Shown: positions 1 to 6,477 of the stretch, piece after piece
Numbering within the stretch: position 1 is the stretch's first letter
Layout: every line of letters starts with the position of its first letter
Source of the DNA: DASVSE01 sp036399715
GTDB lineage: Bacteria > Bacteroidota > Rhodothermia > Rhodothermales > Rubricoccaceae
DNA: 18,340 nucleotides
Assembly (NCBI GenBank): GCA_036399715.1
Contig: DASWMO010000083.1
Span: forward strand, 1 to 18,340
Direction: 5' to 3'
Position numbers and translations under genes: made by a program
Notes under the pieces: model-generated
What the model was told of the DNA's origin: nothing
Database searches by the model: none
Seen by the model: the letters and a program-made list of their open reading frames with translations, nothing else

Positions 1-2
1 AC

Positions 3-65
3 CATTTCTTCCGCTTGGTTCAGCATTCCTTCGACTCGGCTGAGCATTCCTTCCGCTCTGTTCAG
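3..65. repeat. Three imperfect 21-bp tandem repeats
   Basis: Three adjacent 21-base units lie at 3-23, 24-44 and 45-65. The approximate consensus is cattccttccgctcggttca plus a final g; units 1 and 3 are the most alike and unit 2 differs at several positions. The array may continue beyond the left edge. Because 21 is a multiple of 3, the frames stay open on both strands: plus reads a heptad like HSFDSAE/HSFRSVQ, minus reads LNRAEGM/LSRVEGM. Third codon positions there are not GC-rich as in the real genes, so I regard the array as probably non-coding. Function unknown. Confidence 0.75.
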
Positions 66-92
66 GCCCGCCGCACGACCACCCGCGACCCG

Positions 93-779
93 ATGCCCTT
101 CAGCCTCACCCTCCCCGACGGCCGCACCGCCCGCCCCGGCAAGATCCTCTGCATCGGCCGCAACTACGCCGAGCACGTCCGCGAGATGGGCGACGTGGCC
201 GTTCCCGAGGCCAGTGCGCCCGTCCCCGACCCCGTCGTCTTCCTCAAGCCGACGACGGCGCTTATCTCGGACGGCGGCGAAATCGTGCTTCCCCGACAGT
301 CGACAGACGTTCACCACGAGCTCGAGCTCGTTGCCGTAATCGGCAAGGGCGGCAAGCATATCGCTGAGTCGGATGCGCTCTCGCACGTCGCGGCGTACGC
401 ACTCGGGCTCGACCTCACCGCCCGCGATCTCCAGGCCGAAGCCAAGGCGGCCAAGGGCCCGTGGAGCATCGCAAAGGGGTTCGACACGTTCGCCCCGCTC
501 GGCCCGCTCCTCGACGCAGCTCAGGTCCCGGACCCGCAGGCGCTCCGGATCACGCTCACGATCAACGGCGAGACGCGGCAGGACGGCACGACGGCCGACA
601 TGCTGTCGTCGGTCGCCCGCCTCGTCGCCTTCGTCTCGTCCGTGTTCACGCTCGAACCCGGCGACCTGCTGTACACGGGCACGCCGGCGGGCGTCGGGCC
701 GGTCCGTGCGGGGGACCGCCTCGTCGCGACGGGGTCGCACGGGCTCCCCTCGCTCACGGTCACCGCCCGCGCCGAGTAG
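93..779 (+). CDS. Fumarylacetoacetate hydrolase (FAH) family protein
   Basis: A 228-aa protein of the FAH/FAHD1 superfamily, the size usual for short single-domain members. These are metal-dependent hydrolases, decarboxylases or isomerases acting on acylpyruvates, oxaloacetate or homoprotocatechuate-type substrates. Visible signatures are KILCIGRNYAEH (residues 17-28), PVVFLKPTTAL (48-58), the metal ligands Glu76 and Glu78 in HHELELVAVIG, Asp107 in GLDLTARD, the AKGFDTFAPLGP block (127-138) and the C-terminal GDLLYTGTPAGVGPV (190-204). I chose the ATG at 93, directly before the conserved domain. An upstream TTG at 15 would translate through the tandem repeats and adds nothing family-like. The following gene is on the same strand after about 57 bases, but there is no functional link. 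The exact substrate cannot be told; acylpyruvase or oxaloacetate decarboxylase/tautomerase activity is most usual for this size. Confidence 0.93.
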   Translation: MPFSLTLPDGRTARPGKILCIGRNYAEHVREMGDVAVPEASAPVPDPVVFLKPTTALISDGGEIVLPRQSTDVHHELELVAVIGKGGKHIAESDALSHVAAYALGLDLTARDLQAEAKAAKGPWSIAKGFDTFAPLGPLLDAAQVPDPQALRITLTINGETRQDGTTADMLSSVARLVAFVSSVFTLEPGDLLYTGTPAGVGPVRAGDRLVATGSHGLPSLTVTARAE

Positions 780-836
780 CGCCCCGGCACGAAGCCCCCG
801 AGCGCGGCGTTGTCCGGGCACGCCTGCTGCTCCTCC

Positions 837-2126
837 GTGCTCCGTCTCGCCGCTCTCGTCTTCCTGCTCACGAGCACCGCGCAGGCCCAGACGGCCGTCT
901 TTGCAGGCACGGCCGTCGACGCCGAGACGGGCGCGGTGTTACCGGGCGCGACGGCCGTCGTCCTCGGCCAGCCCGGCGGCACGGCCGCGGCGACGGACGG
1001 CACGTTTCGCCTCGCCCTCCCCGCGCTCCCGGCGACTGTCGTGGTTCGCTTCGTCGGCTACGCGTCGGCTCAGACGACCGTCACCGTGGCAGACGTACTG
1101 GGCGGCGTCGTGCAACGGACGGTCCGCCTCGCGCCCGAGCCGGCGACCCTCGGCGAGGCCGTGGTGACGGGCGAGCCTCCCGGCGAGCGGTTGTGGCGGC
1201 GCGTGCTCGCCCGCCGCGAGGCGCTCGCGGCCCGCGTCGGCGTCTACAGCTCAGAGGTCTACACGCGCCTCGTCCTGCTGCGCGCGGGCCGCCTGGACGT
1301 GGGCGTGCACCCGGTGCAGCTCACCGAGACGCTCTCGAACGTCTCGTGGGCCGTGGGCGCCGGCTCGCGCGAGGAGGTCGTCGCGCGGCGGCGTCTGCCC
1401 GCCGGCGGGCCGTTCCGCTGGGCGCCGCCGGGCCCGCTACCGGACCTGTACCTCGACGATGTGCTCGCGCTCGACGGGCAGCGCATCCCCTCCCCGTTCG
1501 CGCCCGACGCGCTCGCCAACTACGCCTTCCGCATCGGCGAGACGCGCGACGCCGACGGCCAGCGCCGCCTCGACGTCGCCGTGATCCCGCGCCGCGGCGG
1601 GCTCGTCGCCGGCCGCATCCAGCTCGTGGACACGCTCTTCGTCGTCGCCGAGGCCGAGCTGCGCCTCGACGGCCCCCGCCCCGCGGGCGCCGACATCTTC
1701 GACGCGACATACCGCTGGACCTACGCGCCGGTTTACGCCAACGACGTTCTCCGCGACTCGCTCTGGCTGCCGGCCGCGTTCACGCGCGAGGGCTCCGTGA
1801 CCGTCAACCTCCCCGGCTACCGCGTCCCGACGGTCCGCTTCCGCCAGCAGTCCGTCCCGACGCTCACCGTCCCCGGCGCGACCGGCGAGGCCGTCCGGTT
1901 CGGGCGGCGCTACGGCAGCACGGCCGGCGTCTACGCGGGCCGCGAGGTCTACGCCCTCGGCCGCCGCGCCCTCCCCCTCGACTCGCTCGAACGCGCTCTC
2001 GACACTGACGCGCGCTTCCGGCGCGCGCGCCTCGCCGAGATGCTCCCGGCCCAGGAAGGCCTGCAGTTCGGCGGCCTTCTCGGCCTCCTCGGCGGCACGC
2101 CCGACATCGAAGGCGAGGACGAGTAG
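837..2126 (+). CDS. Exported carboxypeptidase-regulatory-like domain protein, short DUF5686-like
   Basis: A 429-aa exported protein. Starting at GTG 837 gives a clean signal peptide (residues 1-17, LRLAALVFLLTSTAQA, probable cleavage after AQA); a TTG at 810 would put nine residues before it. Residues about 20-98 form a carboxypeptidase-D regulatory-like beta-sandwich (VFAGTAVDAETGAVLPGATA, DGTFRLALP, VRFVGYA), common in Bacteroidota envelope proteins. The rest resembles the N-terminal part of DUF5686 proteins: a YSSEVYTR segment, a TETLSNVSW/EEVVARR stretch, an SPFAPDALANYAFRI block, then LDVAVIPRR...GRIQLVDTLFVV. Family members I know are near 800 aa and carry a C-terminal outer-membrane barrel. 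That barrel is absent here and the protein ends in an acidic tail. Probably periplasmic or outer-membrane associated; precise role unknown. No nearby TonB or receptor gene gives context. Confidence 0.8.
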   Translation: MLRLAALVFLLTSTAQAQTAVFAGTAVDAETGAVLPGATAVVLGQPGGTAAATDGTFRLALPALPATVVVRFVGYASAQTTVTVADVLGGVVQRTVRLAPEPATLGEAVVTGEPPGERLWRRVLARREALAARVGVYSSEVYTRLVLLRAGRLDVGVHPVQLTETLSNVSWAVGAGSREEVVARRRLPAGGPFRWAPPGPLPDLYLDDVLALDGQRIPSPFAPDALANYAFRIGETRDADGQRRLDVAVIPRRGGLVAGRIQLVDTLFVVAEAELRLDGPRPAGADIFDATYRWTYAPVYANDVLRDSLWLPAAFTREGSVTVNLPGYRVPTVRFRQQSVPTLTVPGATGEAVRFGRRYGSTAGVYAGREVYALGRRALPLDSLERALDTDARFRRARLAEMLPAQEGLQFGGLLGLLGGTPDIEGEDE

Positions 2127-2145
2127 CCGGCCCCGAGGTGGCCGG
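2127..2145 (+). terminator. GC-rich hairpin right after the DUF5686-like gene
   Basis: A perfect 6-bp stem, ccggcc (2127-2132) with ggccgg (2140-2145), encloses a 7-base loop and begins immediately after the stop codon at 2126. It is followed only by ttcacgccttcc, not a true T-tract, so it may be a weak intrinsic terminator or a 3'-end stabilising hairpin between two plus-strand genes. Confidence 0.35.
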
Positions 2146-2213
2146 TTCACGCCTTCCCCGTCTCGCGGCACCGACCCGCAGCGATACCTTTCTCGATTCC
2201 CCCGTCCAGACCG

Positions 2214-3431
2214 ATGCTCGACTCTCTTACCGCCGACTCGGCGGCACGCCCGGCGACCGACGTCGACCTCGGAGCCGACCTCGTCGCGCTGCGGCGGGCG
2301 CTGCACCGGCGGCCCGAGATCGGCTTCGACGAGCACGAGACGCAGGCGACCCTGCGGGCGTGGCTCGACGAACGCGGCTTCGCGCCCGGCCCGCCGCTCG
2401 CCGGGACCGGTTTCGTGGTCGAGATCGAGGGCACGGCTCCCGGCGCAGAGCACGGCCCGACGGTCGCCTACCGGACGGACATGGACGCGCTCCCGATCAC
2501 CGAGCTCTCGGGTGCCGACTACGCCTCCGAGACGCCGGGCGTGATGCACGCCTGCGGCCACGACGCCCACATGGCCATCGCGTGCGGCGTCGCGCTCGTC
2601 GCCCGCGCGCGGGCCGCCGAGATGCACGGACGGCTCCGCATTCTCTTCCAGCCCAACGAGGAGCGCGCGCCGTCGGGCGCGCCCGTGATGATCCGCGACG
2701 GTGCCCTCGACGGCGTCGCAGCCGTTTACGCCGTCCACGTCGACCCGACGATCCCGGTCGGCCGCTTCGGCGTCAAGGCCGGGCCATTGCAGGCCGGGTG
2801 CTCGCCGTTCACGATCACGGTCTCGGGCGGGCGCTCGGGCCACTCGGCGCGCCCGCACGAGGTCGTGGACACGGTCGCCGTCGCGACGCACGTCGCATCC
2901 GAACTGTACACGCTCGCCGGGCGCGTCACCGACGCCCGCCGGCCAGCCGTGCTCACGCTGTGCCGCCTCCGCGCGGGCGACGCGCTCAACGTCATCCCCG
3001 CCGAGGCCGAGATCGGCGGGACGCTGCGGGCGGTCGACACCGAGACGCTCGTGATCCTCCGCGACGCCGTCGTGCGCGTCGCCGAGGGGCTCGCCGCAGC
3101 TCACGGCGCGACGTCCACGGTCGCGTTCTCGGACCTGCTCCCGGCCGTCGTCAACACGCCCGACGAGGCGGCCCGGACGCGCGCCGCCGTCGTGACCGCC
3201 CTGGGCGAGGACGCCGTCGTGGACCTGCCACTGCCGAGCATGGGCGGCGAGGACTTCGCGTACTACCTCCAGCACGTCCCCGGCGCGCTCGTGCGCGTCG
3301 GCACCGCCGGCTCAGAGGCAACGCGCTATCCGCTCCACGACGCCCGGTTCGACCTCGACGAGCGCGCGCTCCCGCTCGCGGCCCGCGTCATGGCCGAGGC
3401 CTGCCTACGCGACCTCGCCGACCGCGTCTGA
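2214..3431 (+). CDS. M20 family metallo-amidohydrolase (hippurate hydrolase/IAA-amino acid hydrolase-like)
   Basis: A 405-aa cytosolic enzyme of peptidase family M20D, full length for the family. These di-metal enzymes cleave N-acyl amino acids (hippurate, N-acetyl amino acids, indole-acetyl conjugates). Motifs appear in the expected order: YRTDMDALPI (86-95), HACGHDAHM (112-120) with ligands Cys114 and His116, FQPNEERAPSGA (145-156) with catalytic Glu149 and ligand Glu150, VHVDP (174-178) with His175, the dimerisation-domain GGRSGHSARPHEVVDTV (205-221), MGGEDFAYY (343-351) and LHDARFDLDE (374-383) with the last ligand His375. That last motif more often reads LHxPxFDxDE; the ligand is kept. 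Start is the ATG at 2214, 87 bases after the preceding gene. The leader holds TACCTTTC at 2185-2192, close to the Bacteroidota TAnnTTTG promoter element, but no convincing -33 box. The neighbours do not reveal the substrate. Confidence 0.93.
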   Translation: MLDSLTADSAARPATDVDLGADLVALRRALHRRPEIGFDEHETQATLRAWLDERGFAPGPPLAGTGFVVEIEGTAPGAEHGPTVAYRTDMDALPITELSGADYASETPGVMHACGHDAHMAIACGVALVARARAAEMHGRLRILFQPNEERAPSGAPVMIRDGALDGVAAVYAVHVDPTIPVGRFGVKAGPLQAGCSPFTITVSGGRSGHSARPHEVVDTVAVATHVASELYTLAGRVTDARRPAVLTLCRLRAGDALNVIPAEAEIGGTLRAVDTETLVILRDAVVRVAEGLAAAHGATSTVAFSDLLPAVVNTPDEAARTRAAVVTALGEDAVVDLPLPSMGGEDFAYYLQHVPGALVRVGTAGSEATRYPLHDARFDLDERALPLAARVMAEACLRDLADRV

Positions 3432-3458
3432 GTCGCGCCGCGAGACGTGCCCCGCGGA

Positions 3459-4076
3459 TCAGCCGCGCGAGAGGCGACGCAGCGCGGCGACGACCGCCTC
3501 GCCGTCGCCCGCCGGGTCCACGTCGGTGTCCTTGTACGCGATCCGCCCGTCGCGGCCGATGATGAACGTCCACCGCGCCGCCGTGACGTCGCGCGTGAGC
3601 TCGACCTCGCGGCCGTCGACTGTCCGAGTGATGCGGCCGCCCTCGCCGACGGGCACGCCGAAGGCCCGCGCGATCCGGCCCCGCGTGTCAGCGACGAGCG
3701 GGAAGTTGAGCCGGTTCGAGCGCGCGAACGTGCGGAGGTTCGCCGCCCGGTCCCCGCTCACCCCGACGACCTCGGCCCCGAGCGCCTGCAACTGGCTGCG
3801 GTTGTCGCGGAACGCGCAGGCCTGCTCGGTACAGCCGCCCGTCATCGCCGCCGGGTAGAAGTACACCACGACGAACCGGCGCCCGACGTGGTCGCGGCTG
3901 CGCCACGGCTGCCCGTCGCTCGTCGTGCCCTGGAACACCGGCGCCCGGCTCCCGACATCGAGCACAACGCTCTGTGCCCGCGGCGCGGCCGAGAACGCCC
4001 CCAGCAGGGCGACGGCGGCGAGCGCGGCGGCCGTTCGGAGGGCGGGCCAGCGGCCGGCGAGGCGAGGGGCAGTCAT
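3459..4076 (-). CDS. Exported peroxiredoxin, PrxQ/Bcp type
   Basis: A 205-aa thiol peroxidase that reduces hydrogen peroxide and organic hydroperoxides. Residues about 12-34 form an N-terminal hydrophobic signal (AAALAAVALLGAF, possible cleavage after PRA), so it probably acts in the periplasm or on the outer face of the inner membrane. The thioredoxin-fold AhpC/TSA domain starts near VGSRAPVFQG (41-50). The active-site segment YPAAMTGGCTEQACAFRD contains the peroxidatic Cys82 and, five residues on, Cys87, the spacing of the alpha-helical resolving cysteine in atypical 2-Cys PrxQ. The usual TPGC is here TGGC. The C-terminal WTFIIGRDGRIAYKDTDVDP matches the family. It is convergent with the M20 gene (27 bases between stops, no clear terminator) and lies 75 bases beyond the PPK2 gene on the same strand. 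Its reductant is not encoded in the window. Confidence 0.92.
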   Translation of the reverse strand: MTAPRLAGRWPALRTAAALAAVALLGAFSAAPRAQSVVLDVGSRAPVFQGTTSDGQPWRSRDHVGRRFVVVYFYPAAMTGGCTEQACAFRDNRSQLQALGAEVVGVSGDRAANLRTFARSNRLNFPLVADTRGRIARAFGVPVGEGGRITRTVDGREVELTRDVTAARWTFIIGRDGRIAYKDTDVDPAGDGEAVVAALRRLSRG

Positions 4077-4113
4077 GGCAGTCGGGAGTCAGGTCGCGGG
4101 TGGACTTCAGGCG

Positions 4114-4140
4114 CCGGACCGGTGTTTCGCACCCGGCCGG
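4114..4140 (-). terminator. Imperfect hairpin downstream of ppk2
   Basis: Arms 4114-4124 and 4130-4140 pair at 9 of 11 positions around a 5-base loop (tttcg on the plus strand), about a dozen bases past the ppk2 stop at 4152 in the direction of transcription. There is no T-tract, so termination is not assured; it could also be an mRNA 3' stabiliser between ppk2 and the peroxiredoxin gene. Confidence 0.35.
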
Positions 4141-4151
4141 GCTCGGGCGGT

Positions 4152-4994
4152 TCATGCGCCGTCGAGCGAGACGGCCGCCGGGTCGTAGGTCGGCGCGGGA
4201 AACTGCGGATTCATCGACCGCAGCGCCTCGGCGACGAGCCGGGCCACGACGAGGTCGCGGAACCACCGCTTCTCGGCCGGGACGACGATCCACGGCGCCG
4301 TCTCGGTCGACGTCCGTTCGAGGGCGGTCTCGAACGCGCGCTGGTAGTCCTCCCAGCGCTTGCGTTCCTCCAGGTCGCCGGGATTGAACTTCCAGTGCTT
4401 CTCGGGGTCCTCGAGGCGCTTGCGCATCCGCTCGAGCTGGTAGTCTTTCGAGACGTGCAGCATGAGCTTCAGGACGCGCGTGCCCGAGTCCGCGAGCAGC
4501 CGCTCGAAGGCCGCGATGTGCTCGTAGCGCCGCTCGATAACGTCCGCTGGCGCCCAGGCGTGGACCTTGACCACGAGCACGTCCTCGTAGTGCGACCGGT
4601 TGAACACGACGAGTTCGCCCTTGCCCGGCGCCTGCTGGTGGACGCGCCACAGAAAGTCGTGCGCCAGTTCGGGTTCGGTCGGCGCCTTGAACGCGGCGAT
4701 CCGGATGCCCTGCGGGTTGAGCGGCCCGAAGACCGAGCGGATCGTCGAGTCCTTGCCTGCACCGTCCATCGCCTGCAACACGATCAGCAGCGACTGGCGG
4801 CCTTCGGCGTAGAGGCGCTCCTGGAGCCCGTCGATCTCCTCGATGAGGCGCGCCGTCTCGGCTTCCGCTTCGGCGCGGTCCGCGTTCTGTGTGTCGTCCG
4901 TCGGCCGCTCCGCGAGTCGGACGGACGTACCGGGGGCGACACGGTAGCGGTCGAGATCGACTGAGACGGGCGGGCGGGCGGGTTTTTTTGCCAC
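4152..4994 (-). CDS. ppk2: Polyphosphate kinase 2 family protein (polyphosphate:nucleotide phosphotransferase)
   Basis: A 280-aa cytosolic PPK2, a P-loop kinase that transfers phosphate between polyphosphate and nucleotides. Visible are the Walker A AMDGAGKDSTIRSVFGPLNP (75-94), the FKAPTEPELAHDFLWRVHQ block (102-120), Walker B VVFNRSHYEDVLVV (129-142), and the lid/arginine region LMLHVSKDYQLERMRKR (177-193) followed by EKHWKFNPGDLEERKRWEDY (198-217). The MDGAGKDS and FNRSHYEDV forms are those I associate with class III, which phosphorylates AMP and ADP; class assignment is inference. Start is a GTG at 4994; codons 2-4 (GCA AAA AAA) contain a run of seven A. The gene stands apart from the DUF937 gene by 62 bases with a probable terminator between them, so it likely has its own promoter. 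Confidence 0.95.
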   Translation of the reverse strand: MAKKPARPPVSVDLDRYRVAPGTSVRLAERPTDDTQNADRAEAEAETARLIEEIDGLQERLYAEGRQSLLIVLQAMDGAGKDSTIRSVFGPLNPQGIRIAAFKAPTEPELAHDFLWRVHQQAPGKGELVVFNRSHYEDVLVVKVHAWAPADVIERRYEHIAAFERLLADSGTRVLKLMLHVSKDYQLERMRKRLEDPEKHWKFNPGDLEERKRWEDYQRAFETALERTSTETAPWIVVPAEKRWFRDLVVARLVAEALRSMNPQFPAPTYDPAAVSLDGA

Positions 4995-5036
4995 GTGCTG
5001 TCTGGATCAAGGTGAGAGAACGCGACCATCGACGGG

Positions 5037-5076
5037 AAAAAACCCGCAAGCCGACGCTACCGGCCGAACAGCTTGC
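5037..5076 (-). terminator. Probable intrinsic terminator after the DUF937 gene
   Basis: On the minus strand a perfect 6-bp stem, GCAAGC (5076-5071) with GCTTGC (5051-5046), spans the DUF937 stop codon and is followed by GGG and six T (5042-5037). The loop is long (19 bases) and can itself fold. The T-tract makes this the best terminator candidate in the window, closing the pabB-pabC-DUF937 run ahead of ppk2. Confidence 0.45.
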
Positions 5077-5773
5077 CGAGGCCGGCGTGGCTCGCGCGGG
5101 CCAGCAGGTCATCCTGAATGTCCCCGTCGCCGTCGGCGTCGAGGAAGCCCGTGAGCGCGCCCATCGCGCCCGTCGGGGCTGCCTTGCGGGCGACGGTCGC
5201 CTCCTGCGCGAGGGCGCCCGAGAGGTCGGCCGGGCCGGCGTTGCGGCTGCTCATGTACTTGCCGATGGCCGCCATCACGATCGGCGCGAGGATCGGGAGC
5301 AGGCGTGCCACCTGGCTCGCATTGAGACCCGACGCCTGGGCGACCCCCTGCTCGACCTGCGACTGCTGGCCGCCGAGAATGTGGCCGAGGATGCCGCCAC
5401 CGTCCGTCGTCTTGCCGCCGAGCATCCCGCCGAGGAGTCCGCCGAGCATCCCACCGCCCCCAGCGCCGAGCATGCCGCCGAGCGCGCCCGCGAGGCCGCC
5501 GCCGGCCGGCGTCTGACCGCCGCCGCTCATGTGCGAGAGGAAGCCGCCGAGGTTGTCGAGCAGCGAGCCGTCATGGTCGCGCTGGACCGCTCCGGCGAGG
5601 GCCTGCGCTCCCTGCGGCGTGTTCGTGTTGCGGTCGAGGCCCGTCAGCAGCGCCGGCAGCGCCGCCCCGACCGCGCGTCGCGTCTGGGCCTCGTCGGCCC
5701 CGATGGCTCGGGCGATCTGGCCCATCGGGGCGCCGTTGAGGGACTGGGCAAGAACGTCGAGGATGCTGCTCAT
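5057..5773 (-). CDS. DUF937 domain-containing protein (YidB-like)
   Basis: A 238-aa protein of the DUF937 family, whose biochemical role is not established. The N-terminal part, MSSILDVLAQSLNGAPMGQI and GADEAQTRRAVGAALPALLTGL (residues 1-46), is typical, as is NTPQGAQALAGAVQRDHDGS (51-70). Residues about 84-136 are a glycine-rich low-complexity stretch with repeated GGMLG/GGLLG units. A second helical block (QVARLLPILAPIVMAAIGKY, 154-173) follows. The end LDADGDGDIQDDL (211-223) looks like an EF-hand/dockerin-type calcium loop with Asp at loop positions 1, 3 and 5 but Leu rather than Glu at position 12. The ATG at 5773 overlaps the upstream aminotransferase stop as ATGA, implying translational coupling. 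A longer upstream reading frame exists but is the aminotransferase read out of frame. Confidence 0.9.
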   Translation of the reverse strand: MSSILDVLAQSLNGAPMGQIARAIGADEAQTRRAVGAALPALLTGLDRNTNTPQGAQALAGAVQRDHDGSLLDNLGGFLSHMSGGGQTPAGGGLAGALGGMLGAGGGGMLGGLLGGMLGGKTTDGGGILGHILGGQQSQVEQGVAQASGLNASQVARLLPILAPIVMAAIGKYMSSRNAGPADLSGALAQEATVARKAAPTGAMGALTGFLDADGDGDIQDDLLARASHAGLGKLFGR

Positions 5774-6477
5774 GTGCGGGAAGGCGGAGGGGTGAAGCCC
5801 GACAACGGTGCCGCGGCCCGCGGCGGTTCCCCCGCTGCACCCGCCTGCGCTCCGACGAGCGAGACCGGACACAGGCCTCGGAGGGCATTCGAGACGGCGA
5901 GCGCGTCGGCCGTGCGGAGATCGTCGGGTGTGAGGCGCGCCTCGCAGGCGCCGGGGAGCGACGCGAGCAGGACGGCCCGGGCGATGCCCGGCAGGCCGCC
6001 GGCGGCGAGCGGCGGCGTGAGCCACGCATCGCCGCGGCGGATCCACACGCTCGTCCGGCTGCCCTCGACGATCTCGCCGGCTCCGGAAACCAGGATCGCC
6101 TCGTCGGCGCCCATCGCGAGCGCGCGGCGGTACGGCGCCTCGTAGTGCGCGCGACGGGTCGTCTTGTGACGACAGAGCAGGCCGCCGGCCTCGCGGAGCG
6201 GGTCCGGGCAGAGCCAGACCGTCCGGAACGGCGCGCCGACGAGCGGCTTGGCTTCGGCGTGGACGCGGTCCCCGAGCGTCAGGCGGACGCGGTGCGTCGG
6301 GGCCGGCTCGGCCCGCGCGAGTGCGTCAGCGACCACTGCCTGGGTCTGGGACTCGTCGAAGGCACATCCAAAAACAGGCGCCGAGGCGGCGAGGCGCGCG
6401 AGGTGGCGGTCCAGCAGGGCGACATGGCCCGCCTCGGCGCGCATCGTTTCGAGCAGCGTCACCGGACCGGGCGTCAT
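5770..6477 (-). CDS. pabC: Class IV aminotransferase, probable 4-amino-4-deoxychorismate lyase
   Basis: A 235-aa PLP enzyme of aminotransferase fold class IV. It probably eliminates pyruvate from aminodeoxychorismate to give p-aminobenzoate for folate; the assignment rests mainly on its position right after pabB. Visible: ETMRAEAGHVALLDRHLARL at the N-terminus (10-29), the PLP lysine Lys105 in CRHKTTRRAHYE, GADEAILVSGAGEIVEGSRT (123-142) with the conserved glutamate region, GGLPGIARAVLL (160-171) and AVSNALRGLCPV (194-205). About 20 alanine- and proline-rich residues at the end are outside the fold. Start ATG at 6477 overlaps the pabB stop (ATGA, 6474-6477), and its own stop overlaps the DUF937 start in the same way. 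A D-amino-acid or branched-chain aminotransferase is the alternative but fits the context less well. Confidence 0.85.
   Translation of the reverse strand: MTPGPVTLLETMRAEAGHVALLDRHLARLAASAPVFGCAFDESQTQAVVADALARAEPAPTHRVRLTLGDRVHAEAKPLVGAPFRTVWLCPDPLREAGGLLCRHKTTRRAHYEAPYRRALAMGADEAILVSGAGEIVEGSRTSVWIRRGDAWLTPPLAAGGLPGIARAVLLASLPGACEARLTPDDLRTADALAVSNALRGLCPVSLVGAQAGAAGEPPRAAAPLSGFTPPPSRT

Noticed and set aside
15..92. TTG start at 15 for the FAH-family gene
   Set aside because: It would translate the 21-bp repeats and a 26-residue leader not seen in the family, with third positions lacking the GC bias; ATG 93 fits the domain start.
1437..3275. Long open frame of 612 codons on the minus strand across the DUF5686-like and M20 genes
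   Set aside because: It is antisense to two well-supported genes; its product is Arg/Gly/Val/Asp-rich with no domain. High-GC DNA leaves antisense frames open because stop codons are rare.
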